64,000 bases of DNA from NCBI RefSeq assembly GCF_006351965.1, contig NZ_CP040932.1, positions 3,782,001 to 3,846,000 on the forward strand, read 5' to 3'. This stretch comes from Oceanicola sp. D3. GTDB taxonomy: Bacteria > Pseudomonadota > Alphaproteobacteria > Rhodobacterales > Rhodobacteraceae. The translations under genes and the position numbers were made by a program. Numbering within the stretch: position 1 is the first letter of the stretch; every line of letters begins with the position of its first letter. Shown in pieces: positions 37,001-44,460 of this stretch. The notes beneath the pieces are model-generated. The model was not told the origin of the DNA, did not search any database, and saw only the letters and a program-made list of their open reading frames with translations.

Positions 37001-38323
37001 GGGGTGCGGCGCATCAAGGGCGACAAGGCGGCCATAGCTGTCGTGGTGAAACCCGACGACATGGCCCGCCGAACCTGTCATCTGGGTCAGCAGGCCCAGA
37101 CGGTCGCGCTCGATTGAGATGCGGTTGTTGTTGCGATCCGAGAAGCCCGACAGCAGGTAGCCGCCAGCCGTGTAGGGATCGGGCGCGAAGTGGCGCGAGA
37201 TGCCGTTGTAATCGCGAACGGAAAAGCGGCTGCCGTCTGTCTCCAGAATGAGCCGCTCGACGGTGTTGACGGAGGGGCGGCCCGGCTCGGGCACGTGGAA
37301 CAGCGCAAGGCGGCCATCCTCCAGACGCAGCGCGAAAGCATCGAGTGCGGGCGAGTAGAGCAGGCGCTGGCCCAGCACATCGGCCCATTTTGCCCCGAGG
37401 TTGCCGCTGGCCCCGGTTTCGGTGGAGCTCGACATCCAGGCCCGCGAAAAGGCGAATGGCAGCGGGCCGGGCAGGGTGAAATCGACAGAAGTGGTGAACA
37501 GCTCGCCGGTGGCCACGTCAACCGGGTGGCCCCGCGACATCCGCCCGCCGAGCCTGCCGCCGAAGAAGCCGCCGATCCACTCGCCGGTGGCCTCACCGAT
37601 GATGCGCCCGCGCTCGCCGCCGATCTGCTCGCCGACGGTGCCGCCCGCCTCTTTGCCAACGTAGCCAAGCGCCAGGCCGCCGATGGTTTCACCGGCAAAG
37701 CCGATGAGCGCACAGGTGCCGCCTGCCATGAAGGCCGCCGCCGCCCCGGCGCCCACCGCAACGATGGAGCCGCCGATGGCCATGACCTGTGCCGTGGTGG
37801 TCATCCACGCAGGGATCTCGGGCTGGATGTCGAGCATCTGCACCGAGGCACCGCCGTATCTCACGTTTTCCGAGCCCTGCGAAATCTTTGCGCCGCAAAC
37901 CGAGGTTTCATCAACCCGCGCGGCAGGCATCATGTTGATATGAACACGCTCCGCGCCGGTGGCGATGGGCTTGGGCGGGCCGGGCGCATGCATGGCGCAG
38001 AGCACCCCGTCGAGCACCGAGCGCGCTGCCGGGCGGTTGTTGACGAAGACATTGACCGCGCAGGGCGGCGAGATGGTGCCGCATGGTGGCCCCATGAAGG
38101 TGGCGCCAAGCGCTCCGCCCAAAAGCGCCGTGCCCCCCGTTGCCGCCACGCCCGCGCCCACCGCCGCCACCACCGCCAGTGCCGCGCCGCCGGTGGCCAC
38201 GGTGGCCGCAACGATGGCCACGCCGACCACAGCGCCAAGGATGGCCCCACCGAGAAACCCGGCGAGCGCGGAGGTGTGGGAGATCTGATCAAGCAGCCGG
38301 GCGGCCGGCTTTGCATCGGACAT
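34034..38323 (-). CDS. T6SS-type prePAAR-PAAR-Rhs effector with C-terminal GIY-YIG-like nuclease
   Basis: A 1429-residue polymorphic toxin. Residues 7-16 read AARLLDQISH, the A-A-R-x-x-D-x-x-x-H prePAAR motif. Hydrophobic glycine-rich segments follow at about 20-75 and 180-245, flanking a PAAR region (VFVNNRPAARSVLDGVLC). From GHPVDVATGELF (about 266) come many YD repeats, ending in the Rhs core (DTDHLGTPQALFD, DPIGLLGGENLYGY) near residue 1300. The last about 121 residues form the toxin tip. YSLYHITNGAGDVVYVGIT with a following arginine and later glutamate resembles GIY-YIG nucleases. The Eag-type chaperone gene lies upstream and a candidate immunity gene downstream. No T6SS structural genes are in the window. 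Confidence 0.9.
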   Translation of the reverse strand: MSDAKPAARLLDQISHTSALAGFLGGAILGAVVGVAIVAATVATGGAALAVVAAVGAGVAATGGTALLGGALGATFMGPPCGTISPPCAVNVFVNNRPAARSVLDGVLCAMHAPGPPKPIATGAERVHINMMPAARVDETSVCGAKISQGSENVRYGGASVQMLDIQPEIPAWMTTTAQVMAIGGSIVAVGAGAAAAFMAGGTCALIGFAGETIGGLALGYVGKEAGGTVGEQIGGERGRIIGEATGEWIGGFFGGRLGGRMSRGHPVDVATGELFTTSVDFTLPGPLPFAFSRAWMSSSTETGASGNLGAKWADVLGQRLLYSPALDAFALRLEDGRLALFHVPEPGRPSVNTVERLILETDGSRFSVRDYNGISRHFAPDPYTAGGYLLSGFSDRNNNRISIERDRLGLLTQMTGSAGHVVGFHHDSYGRLVALDAPHPTIEGERFALMRYGYDAAGNLAHATDAEGNAIRYAYHAGQMVSETRKGGLHYVFEWDASFTRVTRTWGRSASGAMDLLNHAAFTYDELHRCSVVADADGHETRYFHDGAGHVTLEVDPLGRERRMSYDKAGNLLRTEEPTGAAVENAYDDMGRLVKGTTEKGAVFTQTMLDVPPTDIRFGLVASTTDSHHGPTSYSYDEIGNCMAETDATGAETRFLRDEHGRRLATLDAKGPLWRGRYSAGGLLVAEGPDALERFYERDRLGRVVRERYSDGRELRITLDLLGQPLEIDEGAGRITRMEHDPDGNIVRHITAEGAETRLSYDGIRHPVRRVEPTGATTVYTYDSEFRPLTVTNAEGEVYRLEYDAAGDLLRQVAFDGRETLLELSPETGALVAWTEGGRRTEQTADVWGRPLQRRHDDGSFHRFSWAANGQVEKAVSPGVVVGFSYDAAGRVVDETINGDTTTRRYDLRGRVEALLLPDGREITHDYADDGSPAALALDGRELARFSHDPLGRLKGIAAGAVHLRHSYDAGGRLAEREVLHHSGSGSFRQLLRRDYGWTAEDTLAELTDSRFGTRTYSYDAAQRLTAIQGWSPEHFAYDQANHLIAATTPESPTTSLAIRQNAGQVRVMGDHHFSYDAEGNMVEDWSGARQNTRRTYTYDGAGRLSEARITTWESEVTASYTYDAFNRRISKTLRTHRDSANDGAGADSIQTTRFYWCGDDMIGESTAVGAGAEAEADITPCQRLYIYHPGKFVPLFLVENGAHYLYDTDHLGTPQALFDAKGGMVWSAQYRAYGRAQVMEPGGLSQPLRAPGQYHDPETGLHYNRNRYLHPELGRYTQPDPIGLLGGENLYGYPTNPTGAIDFFGLTPLDQGGYSLYHITNGAGDVVYVGITNDPAVRRSGHTGTGRLGRGYQMNVVERNLTYAQARGYEQADIRHYGTRDTSRIGQPYQAGDPNRVWSYAEGRNDARAQAFQEHERQRTAGYGGCG

Positions 38324-38363
38324 GACTTGCGGCCCTCCGAGGGCCAGAGAAAGGAACGGTTAC

Positions 38364-38801
38364 TTACTGGCGCGCGGTAATTGCGAGCGAGGCATACATC
38401 GGTTGAAAATGGGTTTCGTCGGCATGGTCAAAGTCCGCCTCAGAGGCGGTGCCGGCAAATGAGGCGATCCGGGGGGCGTCGAGCGGCAGAAAAATTTGCC
38501 GCTGCTTCATCCGCCCCGCGGCGGTTTTCCAGGTAAAGACAAGCTCCATGGCGAAGCGCCCGGAGAGGTTGGTTTCGTCCTGTTTGATAAGGCGAAAGCC
38601 ATCAAGCGCGGAGCTGAGGCTCATCATCTGGCGGTTGCAGTAGTCCAGAAAGCTCTCGTCCGGGCGCATCTCGTCACGCGCGATGGCCACGTTGGGTGGC
38701 ACCGCAGAAGGCGTGCCGTGGGCGGACCAGACGAGCACAGAACGATCGACCCAACCATCGGGCACGTCGACAGAGAAATCCGGTAGCTGGATGGAACTCA
38801 T
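38364..38801 (-). CDS. Eag-type chaperone (DUF1795/DcrB-like) for the Rhs effector
   Basis: A 145-residue protein of the DUF1795/DcrB type. Seen are VDVPDGWVDRSVLVW at the start, a central segment around FLDYCNRQMMSL and a late RQIFLPLDAPRIASF strand. Eag chaperones of this family bind prePAAR and membrane segments of T6SS effectors before secretion. It sits 40 bp before the Rhs gene, whose N-terminus has exactly these features. ATG 38801 gives the family start MSSIQLPDF; the frame opens 17 codons earlier without support. Confidence 0.83.
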   Translation of the reverse strand: MSSIQLPDFSVDVPDGWVDRSVLVWSAHGTPSAVPPNVAIARDEMRPDESFLDYCNRQMMSLSSALDGFRLIKQDETNLSGRFAMELVFTWKTAAGRMKQRQIFLPLDAPRIASFAGTASEADFDHADETHFQPMYASLAITARQ

Positions 38802-38942
38802 GGAAATTAATCGCCCGAAAATCAGCAGGGTAGGTGACTCTAATGGCGCCATGAGTCCGCAAGGGTGGCGTCATGTCAACCGCGATGGGCGGAGAGTTGC
38901 GCAGGTGCAGCATTTCCGTAGCGTCAGCCGGGCGCGCCCACT

Positions 38943-39362
38943 TTAGCCCGGGATGCGCGCCTCAACCAGAGCGCGAATGTCGTCGGGCGGAGGTGCCTTG
39001 GTGAAGGTGGGGCTATCGACGAAGACGCAGGTGAACTCGCCCTCGAAGCAAAGCGTCTCGTCCTGCCGCCCCTCGACCCGAAAACTGATGGAGGTGGTGC
39101 CCAGCCGCGTGGGCCAGCAGGCGCACTCCAGCACATGGCGCGGCGTGACCGGCGCGCGGAAATCCATGGACATCGACACGAAGGGGGTGCCGGTGCCGCG
39201 GTCGAGTTCCATATGATACCAGCCCGCCTGCTCGCCCAGCGCATCGGCCCACCAGCCGTTGATGGCCTCCAGCGCAAACCACGGCAGCCGGGCGGTGTAA
39301 GCGATGCGGGCCGGGTCACAATCGCCCCAGCCAACCTGGATCTGGTGAGTGTAGGGGGCCAT
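38943..39362 (-). CDS. Acyl-CoA thioesterase, 4-hydroxybenzoyl-CoA thioesterase family
   Basis: A 139-residue hotdog-fold protein. The motif VGWGDCDPARIAYTAR contains the aspartate used by 4HBT-type thioesterases. The frame extends far upstream, but ATG 39362 overlaps the BoxA stop (TGATG) and gives the family start. Position at the end of the boxCBA operon suggests hydrolysis of benzoyl-CoA or another pathway thioester, for example to release CoA when intermediates accumulate. That role is inferred. Confidence 0.88.
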   Translation of the reverse strand: MAPYTHQIQVGWGDCDPARIAYTARLPWFALEAINGWWADALGEQAGWYHMELDRGTGTPFVSMSMDFRAPVTPRHVLECACWPTRLGTTSISFRVEGRQDETLCFEGEFTCVFVDSPTFTKAPPPDDIRALVEARIPG

Positions 39363-40549
39363 CAGTAGGTTTCGACGTGATAGCGCCCTTCGGCGCGCAT
39401 GGCGTCGCGGGTGCTCTGCCACGGCAAGCCGATGCTTTCGGCGATATTGGAAAGCGCCTCGTCCACCCCCGCCTCCATGCCGCGCAACCCGCAGACATAG
39501 ATATGGGTTTTCGGGTCGGCCAGAAGCTCGGCCACCTCGTCCTCGTGCTGGCGCATCTTGTCCTGCACATATTCCTTTTGCGCCTCGGGCTGGCGCGAGA
39601 AGGCGAAGTGCTTCTTCAGCAGGCTGTCGGGCACCTTCTTGAGCGGGCCGAAGTAGGGCAGGCTGTCGGGGGTGCGGGCGCCGAAGAACAACACCATGTC
39701 GCCCGCCGCGCCTGCCGACATCCGCTGACGGCGCATGGTGAAGGCGCGGAAGGGGGCGGAGCCGGTGCCGGTGCAGATCATCAGCAGCCGGGCTGAAGGG
39801 TCGTCGGGCATGAGGAAGGTGGCGCCGAAGGGGCCGGTGACCTGCACCTCTGCGCCCTGCTCCAGATCGCAAACGTAGTTGGAGCCAACGCCGTGGGCCT
39901 CGCGCTTCACGGTGAGTGAAACATTGGCATAGCCGGGGCGCTCGCCATCGCGCGGGGAGCTGACCGAGTAGAGGCGCGGCAGGTGGGGCTTGCCCTCGGC
40001 ATCGGTGCCCGGCGGGATGATCCCGATGGATTGGCCTTCGAGCACCGGAAAGGGCGCGCCCTGCATATCCAAGATGATGTGGCGCACATCAGAATCCGCG
40101 CCCTCGGCGGTGAGGCGGTAGTTGCCCTGCACCTTGGCCGTGACCGGCTTGCCGATGGTGTGGAGGTTGATCGAGGGCTTGGAGGCGGAGGCGGGCGCAA
40201 CCGATTTGCCCCCTGCCCCGGCGTGGGCCTCGGCCAGCAGCGCGGCCATCGCCTCGTCGAGCGCCTCGGTGCTGTCGCCGCCACCGGTTTCGATTTCTTC
40301 CTGCTCGGGCAGTTCCGTCCACTCGAATTGCTCTTCGAGCGAGTAGGGCTGCTCAACCACCCGCCACTCGTCGATGGAGCCGGTGGGGCAGACGGGAATG
40401 CAATCCATGCAGAAGTTGCACTTCTCGGCATCGACCACGACGTTCATGTCGTCATGGGTGATCGCCTCGACCGGGCAGGTCATCTCGCAGGTGTAGCAGC
40501 GGATGCAGATTTCGGGGTCGATCAGGTGTTGCTTGAGAGGCTTGTTCAT
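39362..40549 (-). CDS. boxA: BoxA: reductase component of benzoyl-CoA 2,3-epoxidase
   Basis: A 395-residue flavoprotein. Two [4Fe-4S] ferredoxin motifs lie at the N-terminus ([12 protein letters not shown] and [12 protein letters not shown]), followed by an acidic linker and a ferredoxin-NADP-reductase-like domain with [11 protein letters not shown] for FAD and [12 protein letters not shown] for NADPH. It passes electrons from NADPH to BoxB. ATG 40549 overlaps the stop of the 50-aa protein encoded upstream; the longer frame would read through that gene in another register and is rejected. Confidence 0.95.
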   Translation of the reverse strand: MNKPLKQHLIDPEICIRCYTCEMTCPVEAITHDDMNVVVDAEKCNFCMDCIPVCPTGSIDEWRVVEQPYSLEEQFEWTELPEQEEIETGGGDSTEALDEAMAALLAEAHAGAGGKSVAPASASKPSINLHTIGKPVTAKVQGNYRLTAEGADSDVRHIILDMQGAPFPVLEGQSIGIIPPGTDAEGKPHLPRLYSVSSPRDGERPGYANVSLTVKREAHGVGSNYVCDLEQGAEVQVTGPFGATFLMPDDPSARLLMICTGTGSAPFRAFTMRRQRMSAGAAGDMVLFFGARTPDSLPYFGPLKKVPDSLLKKHFAFSRQPEAQKEYVQDKMRQHEDEVAELLADPKTHIYVCGLRGMEAGVDEALSNIAESIGLPWQSTRDAMRAEGRYHVETY

Positions 40550-40698
40550 GCCGCCCTGCCCTTCGGCTTCAGCACCATCTCGGGCACCGCCAACAGATCC
40601 AGCACTTCGCGGCAAGCGCCCTTGCAGCCGGTGCAGCCGAGGCATTTGCCGGTGGTCAGCGCACGCGGGCGGGCGAGGGCCTGGGTTTGGGTCATCAT
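40546..40698 (-). CDS. Small four-cysteine protein between boxB and boxA (50 aa)
   Basis: A 50-residue ORF with GGAGG 8 bp before ATG 40698 and an ATGA overlap with boxA. It contains [11 protein letters not shown], a C-x2-C-x2-C-x3-C cluster like one half of a bacterial ferredoxin, flanked by an arginine-rich start and a [16 protein letters not shown] tail. A single [4Fe-4S] cluster is plausible. The tight fit between boxB and boxA suggests a part in electron delivery or assembly of the epoxidase. I know no assigned function; a longer upstream frame exists but its residues are not protein-like. Confidence 0.75.
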   Translation of the reverse strand: MMTQTQALARPRALTTGKCLGCTGCKGACREVLDLLAVPEMVLKPKGRAA

Positions 40699-40757
40699 GG
40701 CGGTTTCCTCCCTGTTGCAGTGGGTCGGGCGGCACCGAAGCGCCGCCCGGGGTGGCC

Positions 40758-42209
40758 TTAGGCCATGTGCAGCTTCACGTATTCGAAGTCGCCGGGCTTG
40801 TTGTCGATGCCGACCTTGGGCGCGGCGATCCAGCTGGCGTATTTGCCGGGTTCGTAGCAGGGCTTCATCAGCGACTGGATAAAGTCGCCATCGGCCTTGG
40901 TGGGCAGCCACTCGTCTTTCTTGGCAGCGTATTCCTCCTCGGACAGCGGATTGCCCTGCGGGTCGAACTTGGCGGCCGAGAACACGCCGATCTGGCGGTG
41001 GAAGCTTTCGTGCGGCAGCTTCAGCTCGAACTCGATGCCCATTTTCTCGATGGCCTTGTTCCAGCGGCCCACACCGCCCGAGGCGTCGCGCACGTAGTCG
41101 TCGCGAAGGCGCATGTTGATCGCCGTCAGCGCGGGCACTTCCTCCTGCACCACCTTGCCGTCCACGAGGTTCCAGACCTTGTAGGTGTCGCCACGCAGCT
41201 GGTGGTCATCGTCGATGCGGTGCTCCATGTAACGGCCCTTGATGCCCGCGTTGAAGGCGTTGGCGGCGTTGGTGGAGACTTCCTGACCGAAGAGGTCGAG
41301 GCTGAGCGTGTAGTGCAGGTTCAGCTTTTTCTGGATCGTCGGCAGGTCGATCACGCCGAGATCGCGGATCTTGTTGATGTCGTAGGGGTCGGTGATGCCG
41401 GCCTTCTTCATCGCCTCGCAGGTGGCCTGCACCACTCGGCCCACGCCGGTTTCGCCCACGAACATGTGGTGCGCCTCTTCGGTGAGCATGAAGCGGCAGG
41501 TGCGGCTGAGCGGGTCGAAGCCGGATTGGGCCAGCGACTCCAGCTGCATCTTGCCGTCGCGGTCGGTGAAATAGGTGAACATGAAGAAAGAGAGCCAGTC
41601 GGGCGTTTCTTCGTTGAAGGCACCGAGCATCCGGGGGGCCTCTTCGGAGCCCGACGAGCGGCGGAGCAGGTCATCGGCCTCTTCCCGGCCGTCCTTGCCG
41701 AAGTATTTGAACAGCAGGTAGACCATGGCCCAAAGGTGGCGGCCCTCTTCGACGTTGACCTGAAACAGGTTGCGCAGGTCGTAGAGCGAGGGGGCAGTGA
41801 GGCCGAGAAAGCGCTGCTGCTCAACCGAGCCCGGCTCGGTATCGCCCTGGATCACGATCAGGCGCTTGAGCATGTTGCGGTACTCGCCCGGCACTTCCTG
41901 CCACGCGGGCTGGCCTGCATGCTCGCCGCAAGGGATGGTACGGCCGTCGCCCTGCGGGGCCAGAAGCACGCCCCAGCGGTACTCGGGCATCTTCACGTAG
42001 TCGAACTTGGCCCAGCCCTTCGGGTCCACGGAGACGGCGGTGCGCAGGTAAACGAGGCTTTCCTGAAAGTTCTGGGGGATCAGGTCGTTCCACCAGTTGA
42101 TGTAGCCGGGGTGCCATTTTTCCAGCGCCTTCAGCACGCGCTTGTCTTCGCTGAGGCCCACGTTGTTGGGGATTTGCGTGTCGTAGCTTACGTTGATGAG
42201 ATCGAGCAT
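40758..42209 (-). CDS. boxB: BoxB: oxygenase component of benzoyl-CoA 2,3-epoxidase
   Basis: A 483-residue di-iron protein that adds one oxygen atom to benzoyl-CoA to give the 2,3-epoxide. Iron-ligand motifs are visible in [14 protein letters not shown] and [13 protein letters not shown]. The start [16 protein letters not shown] with GGAGG upstream is the family start; 57 extra codons of open frame upstream run through the palindromic repeat at 42228-42250 and are rejected. The protein works with BoxA and lies 49 bp after boxC. Confidence 0.95.
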   Translation of the reverse strand: MLDLINVSYDTQIPNNVGLSEDKRVLKALEKWHPGYINWWNDLIPQNFQESLVYLRTAVSVDPKGWAKFDYVKMPEYRWGVLLAPQGDGRTIPCGEHAGQPAWQEVPGEYRNMLKRLIVIQGDTEPGSVEQQRFLGLTAPSLYDLRNLFQVNVEEGRHLWAMVYLLFKYFGKDGREEADDLLRRSSGSEEAPRMLGAFNEETPDWLSFFMFTYFTDRDGKMQLESLAQSGFDPLSRTCRFMLTEEAHHMFVGETGVGRVVQATCEAMKKAGITDPYDINKIRDLGVIDLPTIQKKLNLHYTLSLDLFGQEVSTNAANAFNAGIKGRYMEHRIDDDHQLRGDTYKVWNLVDGKVVQEEVPALTAINMRLRDDYVRDASGGVGRWNKAIEKMGIEFELKLPHESFHRQIGVFSAAKFDPQGNPLSEEEYAAKKDEWLPTKADGDFIQSLMKPCYEPGKYASWIAAPKVGIDNKPGDFEYVKLHMA

Positions 42210-42227
42210 TGGGTTCCTCCTCGGGGT

Positions 42228-42250
42228 GGTGGGCAAATTGCCCACCCTAC
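42228..42250. repeat. Dispersed palindromic repeat GGTGGGCARATTGCCCACC, copy 2
   Basis: This 23-mer occupies the 49-bp gap between boxC and boxB. Arms GGTGGGCA and TGCCCACC can pair. It matches 24255-24277 and 49819-49841 with one or two changes. Confidence 0.75.
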
Positions 42251-42258
42251 GGAAAATT

Positions 42259-43917
42259 TCAGACGCGTTGCATGTTGTAGTCGCCGCGGATGCCGGTGCC
42301 GTAGCGTTGCAGGGCCCCCTCCTCACCCACCGCGTTGGGCCGCTGGAAGATCCAGTTTTGCCAAGCGGTGAGGCGGCCAAAGATGCGGGTTTCCATCGTT
42401 TCGGGGCCAGCGAAGCGCAGGTTGGCTTCCATCCCGGTCATCGCATCGGGCGAGAAGCTGGCGCGCTCTTCCATGAAGATGCGGATCTCGTCTTCCCAGT
42501 CGATGTCATCAAGGATGTAGGTGACGAGGCCCAGTTCTTCGGCCTCTTCGGCTTCGATGGCCTCGCCGATGTGCTCGCGCAGCGTGTCTACCTGCTCGGG
42601 GGTGCCGAGGAAGCGCGTTTGCAGGCGGGTCAGATCGTTGCCCATCGGGTATTGCCCGAAGTTGGACTCTGACAGGGTGATGGCGGCGGTGGGGCGATTA
42701 TCGCCCTCGAACTCGTCTTCCATCATGTAGGTGCGGTCGGCAGCCCATAGGATCTCGGCCAGCACACCGGCAAAGCAGGAGCCGTGCTCGACCAGCGCGA
42801 CGAGGCTGCGCGAGGTCACGTCGATCCGCTTCAGGATGCGCTTCCAGAAGGCGAGGGTTTCGGACGCCAGCCAGTGATCCTTGTTGGCCAGCAGCACGGC
42901 CTCATGGGCCAGCAGCGCCTCGGCATCGCCCTGGGTGCGGAAAGTCCATGTGCCCTGCTCCATCTCGTTGAGGCGCAGGTGCAGGATGGCGTCATCCAGC
43001 TCGCGGGCGAGCTTGAGAAGGTAGCTCTGATCACCCTGCGCCACGAGGTCTTCGGGGCCGCTCGGGGCGGCGCCTTCGGGGCCCTTGATGGTGATCGTGG
43101 CCGAGCGTGCGGCGCGATCAAGCTCCACCTCGACATGGGTGTAGGTCACGGCGGTGTCGGTGATGCTGCGCTCGATCGGGCCGAGGCTGATGCCCTTTTC
43201 GGCGCGGCTGGGCATTTGCGAGGCGAATTCGGCGGCGCGGGCGGTGACGGTGTCATCGAACTTGGAGTTCGGCACCACTTCATCCACCAGCCGCCAGTCT
43301 TTTGCCCGCTTGCCGCGCACGCCCTCCTCCATTGCGCAGAACACATCGGCGAGGTCACGGCGGACCTTGCGCTTGTCGGTCACGCGGGTGAGGCCGCCGG
43401 TGCCGGGGAGCACGGCGAGCAGCGGCACCTCGGGGAGCGCGACGGAGGAGCTGGAGTCATCCGTCAGCATGATGTGGTTGCAGGCCAGCGCCAGCTCGTA
43501 GCCGCCCCCGGCGCAGGCGCCTTTGACGGCGGCGATCCACTTTTGGCCGGAGTCCGCCTCGGCGGCCTCGAAGGTGTTGCGGGTCTCGTTGGTGAACTTG
43601 CAGAAGTTGACCTTGTGGGCGTGACTCGCGCCGCCGAGCATGCGGATATTGGCCCCGGCGCAGAAGACCTTCTCTTTGCCCGACTGCATAATGACGACCT
43701 TCACCTCGGGGTGCTCGAAGCGCATGCGCTGCACCACGTCGGACAGCTCGATATCAACACCCAGATCGTAGCTGTTCAGTTTGAGCTGGTAGCCGTCGAA
43801 CAACCCGCCGTTTTCATCGACGTCCATGGAAACGCGGGCCACCTCGCCTTCGTACTCCACTTTCCAGTGGCGATACTTTGACGGGTCGGTACGGAAATCT
43901 ATCAGCTTGTCACTCAT
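42259..43917 (-). CDS. boxC: BoxC: 2,3-epoxybenzoyl-CoA dihydrolase (benzoyl-CoA-dihydrodiol lyase)
   Basis: A 552-residue protein with two crotonase-like halves. The oxyanion-hole region is seen as KEKVFCAGANIRMLGGAS and the next substrate loop as GACAGGGYELALACN. BoxC opens the epoxide ring using two water molecules, giving 3,4-dehydroadipyl-CoA semialdehyde and formate. ATG 43917 follows AGGAGG and gives the family start MSDKLIDFRTDP. It is the first gene of the boxCBA transcript; a TATAAT within TGCA boxes lies about 117 bp upstream. The next enzyme, BoxD, is not in the window. Confidence 0.95.
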   Translation of the reverse strand: MSDKLIDFRTDPSKYRHWKVEYEGEVARVSMDVDENGGLFDGYQLKLNSYDLGVDIELSDVVQRMRFEHPEVKVVIMQSGKEKVFCAGANIRMLGGASHAHKVNFCKFTNETRNTFEAAEADSGQKWIAAVKGACAGGGYELALACNHIMLTDDSSSSVALPEVPLLAVLPGTGGLTRVTDKRKVRRDLADVFCAMEEGVRGKRAKDWRLVDEVVPNSKFDDTVTARAAEFASQMPSRAEKGISLGPIERSITDTAVTYTHVEVELDRAARSATITIKGPEGAAPSGPEDLVAQGDQSYLLKLARELDDAILHLRLNEMEQGTWTFRTQGDAEALLAHEAVLLANKDHWLASETLAFWKRILKRIDVTSRSLVALVEHGSCFAGVLAEILWAADRTYMMEDEFEGDNRPTAAITLSESNFGQYPMGNDLTRLQTRFLGTPEQVDTLREHIGEAIEAEEAEELGLVTYILDDIDWEDEIRIFMEERASFSPDAMTGMEANLRFAGPETMETRIFGRLTAWQNWIFQRPNAVGEEGALQRYGTGIRGDYNMQRV

Positions 43918-44030
43918 GGCGCGTTTCCTCCTGTTACCGCGTTCTACCGGCTTGCAGGGCCGGAGTAAACGGGAAATTGGCATAATAATTCACATCTTCG
44001 GGCATATCGGCGCAATATCAGCGCCAATTA

Positions 44031-44054
44031 TGCATTATACTGCACTATTTTGCA
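44031..44054 (-). promoter_or_regulatory. Putative boxC promoter with triple TGCA operator
   Basis: TGCA occurs at 44031, 44041 and 44051, exactly 10 bp apart. A consensus -10 TATAAT on the - strand (44034-44039) lies between the first two and reads toward boxC. The second and third tetramers overlap the end of the DUF309 gene. BzdR/BoxR-type regulators are known to bind TGCA-containing operators. Confidence 0.65.
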
Positions 44055-44460
44055 TCTCCAGCGCGCGCTCGCGAATCGCCTCAAGTCGCAGGGTGAACCA
44101 CCCGGCAGGGCGGGAAGGCGCGGTGAAGGGGGCGGCTTCGTCGATCAGCCGGGCGGCGATGTCGCACAGGCGCAGGGCGGCGGCGGGGCGCTCCATGCGG
44201 GCCTTGAGCCCGGCGTTGGCAAGCTGGATCAGCGCCTGAATGCCGGTGCGCGCGGCGCCATCGGGCAGTGCCAGCCAGACAGGCTCCAGCACCTCATGGG
44301 CCTCCCAGAAATAGCCCGCGTCTATCCAGTCGAGGCCGGTGGTGAGCGCCTCGGAGGCCAGCGGCTTGGGCTCGGCGGTTGCGCGCAACCCGTCGAACGC
44401 GCCCTCGGGGTGGCGCGCGGTCTGGCCGGGGACATAGGCGTATTCGGGCGTGGCGCTCAC
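44035..44460 (-). CDS. DUF309 domain protein
   Basis: A 141-residue helical protein. GYFWEAHEVLEPVW (about residues 45-58) is the DUF309 signature, in which the His and Glu residues are conserved; function is unknown. A GTG start at 44460 shares GTGA with the upstream hydrolase stop, so the two are coupled. The stop codon lies within the TGCA operator array for boxC. Members occur in many bacteria; a specific role in benzoate metabolism is only suggested by location. Confidence 0.82.
   Translation of the reverse strand: MSATPEYAYVPGQTARHPEGAFDGLRATAEPKPLASEALTTGLDWIDAGYFWEAHEVLEPVWLALPDGAARTGIQALIQLANAGLKARMERPAAALRLCDIAARLIDEAAPFTAPSRPAGWFTLRLEAIRERALEMQNSAV

Noticed and set aside
35102-37117. 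Long + strand ORF (671 codons) opposite the Rhs gene
   Set aside because: Rhs repeats are clear on the other strand. The antisense frame has low-complexity composition and no start context.
34034-38323. Rhs gene considered as tandem DNA repeats or an assembly artefact
   Set aside because: The YD repeats are conserved at protein level only and the single frame is open over 4.3 kb with intact N- and C-terminal domains.
40550-40735. N-terminal extension of BoxA back to 40735
   Set aside because: That stretch is an out-of-frame reading of the small four-cysteine gene; BoxA homologues start at the MNKPLKQHL position.
40503-42371. + strand ORF (622 codons) opposite boxB and boxA
   Set aside because: It is antisense to two textbook box genes and lacks protein-like features.
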